Source: Ruminococcus sp.
Lineage (GTDB): Bacteria; Bacillota; Clostridia; Oscillospirales; Ruminococcaceae
Length of the DNA: 19,785 nt
Direction: 5' to 3'
NCBI GenBank assembly: GCA_031262625.1
Contig: JAISHJ010000067.1
Span: 1-19,785 of the forward strand
The translations under genes and the position numbers were made by a program. The notes beneath the pieces were generated by a model. That model was given only the letters and a program-made list of their open reading frames with translations. It searched no databases and had not been told where the DNA came from. Of this stretch, positions 13,854 to 19,785 are shown in pieces; positions within the stretch are counted from its first letter, which is position 1; every line of letters starts with the position of its first letter.

Positions 13854-14549
13854 ATGAAGAAATTTTTAGCGGCAGTCTCCCTCATCATGATTATAACCTG
13901 CCTTTCGGCTTGTAAATCCGCCGGTGATAAGCTTGCTTATGACGGAGCGAAAGCTTTCGGCGAAGGGCGATACAGTGATGCGATAGAACTTCTTACTCAA
14001 GCGGATGAAAAAGGTTTGTCAACCTATAAAGGGTTTGAACTTGATCTGATGCTTGCTGAAAGTTACCTTAAAATAGGAAATTACGAAGAAACTATTGCTA
14101 TATGTGATAAGGTTATTGCCGAGAACGCAAGCAGCGGACACTATCGCGCATATAACCTTAAAGGGCTTGCGCTTAAAAATTCAGGCGAATATGAAAAGGC
14201 GCTTGAAAGCTACAAAAATGCACTTACATTCGACAAGAAAGATTTAGACTCCTCACTGCTCTATAATAATATTGGTAATGTTTACATATCTTTGAATGAA
14301 CCGCTTCAAGCGATTGATTATCTTCAAGAAGCAATTATTCTCAACCCCGATTTTGCCGAAAGTTACGGAAATATCGCGATTGCCTACGCGATACTCTTTG
14401 ATTTTGACTCCGCCGATGCAGCCCTTAGTGATGCAGAAGCGAAAGGTTACGATAAAGTCGCCGAAGTAGAAGCTATTATTGATAAATACCGCGGCTTTGA
14501 CGATTATTTAGCCACCTCCGAAACAGAGGTCACGACAACAGCAGAATGA
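13854..14549 (+). CDS. TPR-repeat lipoprotein
   Basis: 231 residues. A lipoprotein signal peptide (Lys2-Lys3, hydrophobic 4-16) ends in the lipobox Leu-Ser-Ala-Cys at 17-20, so Cys20 should be lipidated and the protein anchored on the outer face of the membrane. From about 26 to 200 it is built of tetratricopeptide-like helix pairs: Ala-x-x-x-Gly-x-Gly-Arg-Tyr-x-Asp-Ala-Ile (33-44), Gly-Asn-Tyr-Glu-Glu-Thr-Ile (75-81), Gly-Glu-Tyr-Glu-Lys-Ala-Leu (111-117), and a canonical repeat with Ala-Ile-x-Tyr-x-x-x-Ala-Ile-x-Leu-Asn-Pro near 153-165. The tail is Thr/Glu-rich and disordered. TPR proteins are protein-binding scaffolds; the partner is unknown. It starts 99 bases after cca and ends before a strong terminator. 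Confidence 0.88.
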   Translation: MKKFLAAVSLIMIITCLSACKSAGDKLAYDGAKAFGEGRYSDAIELLTQADEKGLSTYKGFELDLMLAESYLKIGNYEETIAICDKVIAENASSGHYRAYNLKGLALKNSGEYEKALESYKNALTFDKKDLDSSLLYNNIGNVYISLNEPLQAIDYLQEAIILNPDFAESYGNIAIAYAILFDFDSADAALSDAEAKGYDKVAEVEAIIDKYRGFDDYLATSETEVTTTAE

Positions 14550-14611
14550 GGAAACTTAACACTGCCGTACACAGTTACGAACGGTAAGAAAACCCTCGAA
14601 AAGGAAAAATC

Positions 14612-14645
14612 GAGCCTGTACTATTTAGTACAGGCTCTTTCGTTT
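14612..14645. terminator. Bidirectional terminator between convergent TPR lipoprotein and esterase genes
   Basis: A perfect 12-bp inverted repeat (14612-14623 with 14626-14637) is followed on the plus strand by TTTCGTTT and on the minus strand by GATTTTTCCTTTT (complement of about 14599-14611). It therefore fits as terminator for both converging genes. Confidence 0.88.
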
Positions 14646-15801
14646 ACTTGAATACTAATTCCAAAAAGTCTCTTGCACTCTGTCTCCAAACGTTCCAGTC
14701 ATGATGACCCTGATAGATAACCTCTTTGTGCGCTTCCCAATCCCCGGGCGCAAGACCCTTCTCTCTTAACATCTTACATTCATCATTAAACTGCCCAATA
14801 AAATCGTCTTCGTCTCCCATACAACGGAAGAACAGCTTATAATTTTCAAACAATGCTTTTTTGTCATCTAATGCCAAGAAGTGCGAATTATCATCGTCGC
14901 CGATTCCCGGAAGCTTCCCTAAAAATCCGCTGAAAATCCCTGCGTAACCGAAAAGTTCGGGGTGTGAAAGTGTTGTTACACTCGTTTGCATAGAACCCAT
15001 CGAAAGCCCTGCCATCGCTCTGTGCCATTTGTCTGTTTCGGTACGGTAATGACTGTCGATAAAGGGTATACACTCATTTACAAGCACCGATTCAAGTTTC
15101 ATTGCATCCCAATGGCGTGTGCCGTTGCCGTTTTGTGTCTGTACCATACCGTTATTCATAACGATTATACATGGAACAGCTTTCCCCTGTGCTAAAAGGT
15201 TGTCCATGATGAAGTTAATCTTCCCGAGATGTGTCCAGCCGCTCTCGTTTTCGCCGAAACCATGCTGGAGATATAGCACGGGATAATCTTTACCCTCTCC
15301 TGTGTTATATCCGGGAGGAGTATATACTTCACAGCCTTTATAGCAGTTGCATATCTCAGAATAGTATATATCCCTCGCAACTGTGCCGTGAGGTACGTCT
15401 TTGCACATATAATAGTCATTTCCCTTATGAGGAAAGTCGATAATATTTATCGGATGTCCGTGACTCCAAGCGATTTCCGACATGGGGTTAAGTACATATA
15501 CTCCGTCAACCTCGAAAAAGAGCGGTGAATATCGCTCCCCCTGCGAGGGAATCTTAAGCGTCCATATTCCGTCATCCCCGGGAGTAAGTTCTGTCAGCGG
15601 TCCTTCGGAGTAGTAACGGCGAACGGCTACAGACTTCGCTGTCGGCGCATAAAATTTGAGGATTGCGTAGTCGCTTTCAAGTTCAATCCCTTCGGGGATT
15701 TTCCAGCTTTGATTGCTGTAACCGCCAAGCTGTATCTGTGGGTCAAAAGCAATCGCTGTTTCGGTCAGTGCTGAATTTATCTTTATCTTTTTTGAGAGCA
15801 T
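14644..15801 (-). CDS. CE1-type alpha/beta-hydrolase esterase with N-terminal beta-sandwich domain
   Basis: 385 residues. An N-terminal beta-sandwich resembling CBM48/E-set domains (about 40-125, including Tyr-Ala-Pro-Thr-Ala) precedes an esterase D/CE1 hydrolase (about 140-385). Visible catalytic elements are the nucleophile elbow Gly-Leu-Ser-Met-Gly (Ser267), the oxyanion-side His-Gly-Phe-Gly-Glu-Asn-Glu (180-186), and the C-terminal Gly-His-His-Asp-Trp (365-369) with His367 the likely catalytic base. An acid is expected near Asp330-Asp333. Relatives include feruloyl and acetyl-xylan esterases and enterochelin esterase. There is no signal peptide, so it should act in the cytoplasm, perhaps on imported acylated oligosaccharides. 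GAGGGG (15811-15816 on the minus strand) sits nine bases before the ATG. It is a single-gene unit, convergent with the TPR gene and divergent from recD2. Confidence 0.88.
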   Translation of the reverse strand: MLSKKIKINSALTETAIAFDPQIQLGGYSNQSWKIPEGIELESDYAILKFYAPTAKSVAVRRYYSEGPLTELTPGDDGIWTLKIPSQGERYSPLFFEVDGVYVLNPMSEIAWSHGHPINIIDFPHKGNDYYMCKDVPHGTVARDIYYSEICNCYKGCEVYTPPGYNTGEGKDYPVLYLQHGFGENESGWTHLGKINFIMDNLLAQGKAVPCIIVMNNGMVQTQNGNGTRHWDAMKLESVLVNECIPFIDSHYRTETDKWHRAMAGLSMGSMQTSVTTLSHPELFGYAGIFSGFLGKLPGIGDDDNSHFLALDDKKALFENYKLFFRCMGDEDDFIGQFNDECKMLREKGLAPGDWEAHKEVIYQGHHDWNVWRQSARDFLELVFK

Positions 15802-15856
15802 AATTATGTACCCCTCGTTAATCTAAATCTTCAAATTAATTATACATTATATTAGC

Positions 15857-15885
15857 AGTATATTTGTTAAAATTTTGTGTCTTAA
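15857..15885 (-). promoter_or_regulatory. Candidate promoter of the esterase gene
   Basis: On the minus strand: TTAAGA (15885-15880), a 17-nt spacer, then TATACT (15862-15857). The -35 is weak, and TTAACA with a downstream TATAAT at 20-nt spacing is an alternative in the same AT-rich stretch. The exact site is uncertain. Confidence 0.35.
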
Positions 15886-15935
15886 AAATTAACAATATGA
15901 ACATAATTATTTATTATTTACATTATAAATATCTA

Positions 15936-15964
15936 TTGTTTTTAGGTATGCTTTGTGCTATAAT
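15936..15964 (+). promoter_or_regulatory. Extended -10 promoter of recD2
   Basis: TTGTTT (15936-15941), a 17-nt spacer, then a perfect TATAAT (15959-15964), with TGTGC directly before the -10. It lies about 68 bases before the recD2 start. The rest of the divergent interval (15802-16031) is AT-rich with no further structure I can support. Confidence 0.78.
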
Positions 15965-16031
15965 TAATGTGATTGTATAGGAAAAAACTGAGGATGTTAA
16001 TTTCCGTTATTTCGGGGAAAGGTTTACTTAA

Positions 16032-18227
16032 ATGAGACGAGAACTGAAAAATCCCGAAACGATAGAAGGAACGGTTGACAGTGTAACCTATCACAACGAA
16101 GATAACGGTTTTTCAGTAATAGTCATTGATTTTCACGGCTCTCCTCTTACAGTAACGGGTGAACTGGGAAACCTAAGCGAAGGCGAAGAAGTTAAGCTTT
16201 ACGGCGAGTTCGGAGTACACCAAAAATACGGTGAACAGTTTTACGCCGTCTCGGTTGAGCGTTCTCTCCCAAGCGGAAGTACCGCAATGATGAAATATCT
16301 TTCAAGCGGTACTGTTAAGGGTATCGGTAAAAAAACAGCAAAACAGATTATTGATAAATTCGGCGAAAACGCCTTTGATATACTCGAAAACCACCCGGAA
16401 GAGCTTGAAAAGCTTGAAGGAATGTCAAAAAAGAAAGCGTATGCGATAAACGAGGACTTCAAACGTATTTACGGCATACGTGAGTTGTCTCTATTCCTTG
16501 CGGAATTCGATATTTCTCCCGGTACAGCGGCGACAGCATGGAAAATTTGGGGACATTTCGCAAGAGAAATGGTTGCAGAAAATCCGTACATCCTCTGTGC
16601 GGAGGATATAGGTTTATCATTTAAAAAAGCAGACAAAATTGCCGAAAAGCTTAATATTCCGCTCGACAGTAAAGAGCGACTTGTTGCAGGCGCGGAATAT
16701 GTATTAAAAAACGCAGGATTTGACGGCGGGCATACAGCATTACCGCTTGAAGCTTTTAGCCGTGAATTTATGCGGATGTTAAATGCAAGCGAAAATGATG
16801 TACAAACCGCAATAGATACCGGAACAGAAAAACAGTTACTCTTTATTGCCGAAAACGATTCACCTAAGATTAGTCTTTATAAATATTACGATGCAGAAAA
16901 ATATATAGCCGACCGCCTTAAAATTTCGGCACGTTCTCATAACGAATACGATTACTCTAAACTTATTGAGGTTGAAGAAGCCGGGAAAGGTATAAAATAC
17001 GCCGACAAACAAAAAGAAGCGATCGGATATGCTCTTACGAGCGGACTTACTATCCTTACCGGCGGACCGGGTACAGGTAAGACTACTACTCTAAACGCGA
17101 TAATTTCCCTCTATAAGGGTCAGGGAAAAGTCGTACAGATTACTGCGCCGACAGGGAAAGCCGCAAAGCGTATCTCCGAACTTACGGGTTACCCTGCAAA
17201 AACCATACACCGCCTTCTTGAAGTTACCTATGATGCCGGCGATAAGCTTGTATTTGTTCATGATGAGAATAAACGGCTTGAATGTGATGTCTGTGTAATT
17301 GACGAAATGTCGATGGTTGATTCGGAACTTTTTTCGGCACTACTGCGTGCGCTGAAAAAAGAATGTCGGCTTGTACTTGTGGGCGACAGCGATCAGCTTC
17401 CATCTGTAGGTGCCGGAAATGTACTTCACGATATTATCAAAAGCTGTACTCTTCCTGTTGTTGCGCTTAATGAAGTGTTCAGGCAGGCTAAAGAAAGCGG
17501 AATCGTAACTAACGCACATAAAATTGTCAGCGGCGAATACCCCGAACTTAAGGCAGAGGATTTCTTCTTTTTACAGCGGCTTGACTCCGAAAGCGCAGTG
17601 AAACTCGTTACGGAACTCGTCTGTGAACGTCTTCCGAAAGCTTATGACCTATCCCCTCTTGATGATATTCAAGTACTCTCCCCCGCAAGAAAAGGCGAAG
17701 TCGGGATTGAGTCTCTCAATAAGCGTTTACAGGAAGTCCTCAATCCGCCGGAACCTGATGCCAAAGCCGTTAAGGGCGGTTTATACAGTTTCAGAGTTAA
17801 CGACAAGGTTATGCAGACGTCGAATAATTACGATATAGTCTGGACTCAGGGCAACGACAGCGGAACAGGGATATTTAACGGCGAGATTGGAATTATTCGC
17901 TCGATTGTTAAAGAAGAAGACAGCGTTGTAATTGATTTTGACGGAAAGATTGCTGATTATTCACTTGATATGCTTCGCGAGCTTGAACTTGCGTATGCTA
18001 TAACCGTTCACAAAAGCCAAGGCAGTGAATTTGATGCGGTAGTACTCCCTCTCCTCGGAGGATATGAAAAGCTTTACTGCCGTAATCTTCTTTATACCGC
18101 CGTAACCCGGGCAAAAAAGCTTCTTGTTATCGTCGGTTCAAGGAATGTAGTATGCAAAATGGTGGATAATAATTTACAGACTATGCGTTATACTTTACTT
18201 GAGGAATTCCTTAAAAATGACAGCTGA
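16032..18227 (+). CDS. recD2: RecD2 family ATP-dependent DNA helicase
   Basis: 731 residues, normal for RecD2 without RecBC partners. Order: an OB-like N-terminal part (about 8-75), a helix-hairpin-helix region (about 80-215, including Gly-x-Val-Lys-Gly-Ile-Gly-Lys-Lys-Thr-Ala), then two RecA-like helicase domains. Walker A is Gly-Gly-Pro-Gly-Thr-Gly-Lys-Thr-Thr at 344-352 (Lys350). Walker B is Val-Ile-Asp-Glu-Met-Ser at 422-427 (Asp424, Glu425), followed by a Gly-Asp-x-Asp-Gln-Leu-Pro-Ser-Val-Gly motif. The C-terminal Ala-Ile-Thr-Val-His-Lys-Ser-Gln-Gly-Ser-Glu (motif V region) and Tyr-Thr-Ala-Val-Thr-Arg-Ala (motif VI) are present. It is a 5'-3' SF1B helicase implicated in DNA repair and replication-fork maintenance in Firmicutes. 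AAAGG lies about ten bases before the ATG. Its end overlaps the comF-family gene. Confidence 0.95.
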   Translation: MRRELKNPETIEGTVDSVTYHNEDNGFSVIVIDFHGSPLTVTGELGNLSEGEEVKLYGEFGVHQKYGEQFYAVSVERSLPSGSTAMMKYLSSGTVKGIGKKTAKQIIDKFGENAFDILENHPEELEKLEGMSKKKAYAINEDFKRIYGIRELSLFLAEFDISPGTAATAWKIWGHFAREMVAENPYILCAEDIGLSFKKADKIAEKLNIPLDSKERLVAGAEYVLKNAGFDGGHTALPLEAFSREFMRMLNASENDVQTAIDTGTEKQLLFIAENDSPKISLYKYYDAEKYIADRLKISARSHNEYDYSKLIEVEEAGKGIKYADKQKEAIGYALTSGLTILTGGPGTGKTTTLNAIISLYKGQGKVVQITAPTGKAAKRISELTGYPAKTIHRLLEVTYDAGDKLVFVHDENKRLECDVCVIDEMSMVDSELFSALLRALKKECRLVLVGDSDQLPSVGAGNVLHDIIKSCTLPVVALNEVFRQAKESGIVTNAHKIVSGEYPELKAEDFFFLQRLDSESAVKLVTELVCERLPKAYDLSPLDDIQVLSPARKGEVGIESLNKRLQEVLNPPEPDAKAVKGGLYSFRVNDKVMQTSNNYDIVWTQGNDSGTGIFNGEIGIIRSIVKEEDSVVIDFDGKIADYSLDMLRELELAYAITVHKSQGSEFDAVVLPLLGGYEKLYCRNLLYTAVTRAKKLLVIVGSRNVVCKMVDNNLQTMRYTLLEEFLKNDS

Positions 18228-18858
18228 TATTAATAGCGCGAAAGATTTTCTGCTTGATATATTTTTCCCGAATCGCTGTCCTGTATGTGACAGATTCATT
18301 ATGTGGAATCTGTCGGTATGTGAAGACTGTGAAAGCAGACTTTCAAAATATCGTTGTGAATCCGACGATATAATTTCCGCTTACCGTTATGCCGGCAGCG
18401 TTTTAGACGGAATTTACTCGCTTAAGTTTGCCGGCGGACGAAATTTTGCGAAACACTGCGCAAAAATTATCGCGCCGGCTTTAGCCGGAGATTTTGACTG
18501 TATCGTTCCCGTTCCTACTGGGAAAAAGCGAAGACGTAAGCGGGGTTATAATCAGGCGGAAATTTTTGCGGAGTATCTCTCACAAATAACTACAATCCCC
18601 GTAAAGAAAAATATTTTGAAACGGGTAATCGAAACAGAACAGCATCTTCTGTCGGAAACAGAACGAAAAGCAAACGCCGAAAACTCTTACAAAGCCGATA
18701 AAAATTCAGGGCAGGCGGCAGGAAAGCGTATTATTTTGGCAGACGATGTGTTAACAACCGGTGCTACCGTTACCGCCTGTACAAAGCTTCTTTACGCAGC
18801 CGGTGCAGAAAGTGTTATAACGGCGGTTTGTGCGAAAACGCAAAAAAATCAGAGTTAA
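18217..18858 (+). CDS. ComF family protein (amidophosphoribosyltransferase-like)
   Basis: 213 residues from the ATG at 18217, which has GAGGA at 18201-18205; an in-frame TTG at 18199 is the less likely start. A zinc-ribbon-like N-terminus has Cys21, Cys24, Cys35 and Cys38. A phosphoribosyltransferase-like domain follows, with Arg-Arg-Lys-Arg-Gly-Tyr-Asn-Gln (106-113) and the PRPP-loop motif Ile-Leu-Ala-Asp-Asp-Val-Leu-Thr-Thr-Gly-Ala-Thr (173-184). ComFC proteins are tied to DNA uptake in competent bacteria, but homologues occur in many bacteria without known competence and the reaction is unsettled. The gene overlaps the end of recD2 by 11 bases, which suggests translational coupling, and lies 25 bases before the mreB-like gene. 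No comFA-type helicase is visible next to it. Confidence 0.9.
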   Translation: MTADINSAKDFLLDIFFPNRCPVCDRFIMWNLSVCEDCESRLSKYRCESDDIISAYRYAGSVLDGIYSLKFAGGRNFAKHCAKIIAPALAGDFDCIVPVPTGKKRRRKRGYNQAEIFAEYLSQITTIPVKKNILKRVIETEQHLLSETERKANAENSYKADKNSGQAAGKRIILADDVLTTGATVTACTKLLYAAGAESVITAVCAKTQKNQS

Positions 18859-18883
18859 CAACATATAATATGGAGCTTAACAA

Positions 18884-19785
18884 ATGGATATAGGTATTGA
18901 TCTTGGTACCGTAAACATAATAATTACCATGAGCGGGCGGGGTATTGTTCTTAACGAACCATCCTGTATAGCTTATAACAAAAAAACTGCGGAAGTAATT
19001 GCCGTAGGGCGTGAAGCGTATCGTATGGAGGGGAAAACCCCCGATTATATTACCGTAATCCGCCCCCTTGAAGACGGCGTAATCTCCGACCACAACATGA
19101 CACAAAGTATGATTCAGTATTTTATTGAGCGTGTAACCGGAAAACAGCTCCTCATGCCCGATATAATAATGTGCATACCGTCTTCAATTACAGACGTTGA
19201 AAATCGTGCTGTCGTTGAAGCCGCTAAGAATGCGGGTGCTAAAAAAGTATGGCTTCTTGAAGAACCTCTCGCCGCATTAATCGGCGCCGGTGCAGACATA
19301 AGCCGTCCCAATGGCAATATGGTCATTGACTTCGGCGGCGGAACTACCGATATTGCCGTTGTCTCGATGAACGGCATTGTTGTCAGGCAGTCTGTACGCG
19401 TTGCCGGAAATAAACTTGATAAAGCTATCGTGAAATTCCTCGGAAACCGCTACAAGCTTCTTATCGGCGAAAAGACCGCCGAAGCCGCAAAAATTGCGAT
19501 AACAAATATCTTTCAGCCTGACGGTTCAAAACGTTTTGTAGTCAAGGGCAGACATATTGTTCGCGGATTGCCGGAAAAGGTTGAAATATCCGATTTTGAC
19601 ATATACGAAGCAATAATTGATACCGTTTCCGAAATAGTTTTCTGTGCGAAATCGGTGCTTGAACAGACACCGCCCGAACTTGTGGCGGATATATTTGAAA
19701 ACGGAATATACCTTACCGGGGGCGGCGCACTCCTCGGCGGTTTACCTGAATACCTCACCACCGAACTTCATGCGCCCTGTACGGT
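18884..19785 (+). CDS. MreB/Mbl-family actin-like protein, N-terminal 300 residues (3' end outside window)
   Basis: The frame opens at the ATG at 18884, with GGAG at 18872-18875, and runs to the window edge. The start is firm because an in-frame stop lies at 18878-18880. Actin-fold ATP-binding elements are in order: phosphate-1 Gly-Ile-Asp-Leu-Gly-Thr-Val-Asn (4-11), connect-1 Leu-Leu-Glu-Glu-Pro-Leu-Ala-Ala (124-131), phosphate-2 Ile-Asp-Phe-Gly-Gly-Gly-Thr-Thr-Asp (148-156) and adenosine motif Leu-Thr-Gly-Gly-Gly-Ala-Leu (277-283). MreB proteins form membrane-bound filaments that guide wall synthesis. Unlike typical MreB/Mbl, it has no residues before the first strand to form a membrane-binding helix. 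Its 195-210 region (Gly-Glu-Lys-Thr-Ala-Glu-Ala-Ala-Lys-Ile-Ala-Ile) departs from the usual Lys-x-x-Ile-Gly pattern, so it may be a divergent paralogue. It follows comF in the same direction. Confidence 0.88.
   Translation, partial: MDIGIDLGTVNIIITMSGRGIVLNEPSCIAYNKKTAEVIAVGREAYRMEGKTPDYITVIRPLEDGVISDHNMTQSMIQYFIERVTGKQLLMPDIIMCIPSSITDVENRAVVEAAKNAGAKKVWLLEEPLAALIGAGADISRPNGNMVIDFGGGTTDIAVVSMNGIVVRQSVRVAGNKLDKAIVKFLGNRYKLLIGEKTAEAAKIAITNIFQPDGSKRFVVKGRHIVRGLPEKVEISDFDIYEAIIDTVSEIVFCAKSVLEQTPPELVADIFENGIYLTGGGALLGGLPEYLTTELHAPCT

Noticed and set aside
15839..15935. AT-rich stretch between esterase and recD2 as an origin or A-tract element
   Set aside because: It is plain intergenic AT-rich promoter DNA with no DnaA-box cluster or repeat series.
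18199..18216. In-frame TTG start for the comF-family gene
   Set aside because: The GAGGA that would serve as its ribosome site overlaps the TTG; it is properly placed for the ATG at 18217.
1..19785. CRISPR arrays, tRNA/rRNA genes, riboswitches or mobile elements
   Set aside because: Read through on both strands, I saw no regular repeat-spacer series, tRNA-like cloverleaf, transposase or integrase motif, or riboswitch core that I could support.

Overview
The window looks like chromosomal core DNA of a low-to-medium G+C, spore-lineage Firmicute, most likely of the Clostridia (Oscillospirales/Ruminococcaceae type). Pointers are a GerW (YtfJ) sporulation protein, TmcAL and RecD2 (Firmicute-type versions), Gram-positive sigma-A promoters, strong Shine-Dalgarno sites, and a clostridial biotin-dependent carboxyltransferase cluster. 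The genus call is an inference. I see no insertion sequence, prophage, CRISPR array, tRNA or rRNA.

Layout. (1) 1-2862, plus strand: tail of a DUF2953 protein, gerW, a secreted D-Ala-D-Ala carboxypeptidase and an RluB-type pseudouridine synthase, closed by a hairpin terminator. (2) 2943-6176, plus strand: a well-formed promoter, then a shortened acyl-CoA carboxyltransferase-like protein, a biotin carrier protein and an OadA/5S-type pyruvate/oxaloacetate carboxyltransferase, closed by an 11-bp hairpin terminator. This is transcarboxylase-like gene content (12S-1.3S-5S) without the OadB membrane pump or a biotin carboxylase. (3) 6193-7970, minus strand: a sodium:solute symporter with a near-consensus promoter, an operator-like palindrome and tandem 3' hairpins. 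(4) 8062-12297, plus strand: a near-perfect extended -10 promoter, an unrecognised two-helix membrane protein, a YkgJ-like cysteine-cluster protein, tmcAL and a secreted tyrosine-rich repeat protein. (5) 12302-14637: an unexplained 62-nt inverted repeat, cca and a TPR lipoprotein, closed by a bidirectional terminator. (6) 14644-15801, minus strand: an apparently cytoplasmic CE1-type esterase. (7) 15936-19785, plus strand: recD2, an overlapping comF-family gene and the start of an MreB-family gene.

How the genes fit together. Block 1 combines spore/cell-wall functions and rRNA modification. Block 2 probably moves carboxyl groups between oxaloacetate/pyruvate and an acceptor through biotin. TmcAL, CCA-adding enzyme and RluB are RNA-maturation housekeeping, and RecD2 with ComF-like is a DNA repair/uptake-associated pair.

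No clear novel defence or mobile system is visible. The parts most worth a second look are the degenerate carboxyltransferase in the transcarboxylase-like cluster, the long inverted repeat before cca, the secreted tyrosine-repeat protein and the symporter operator.
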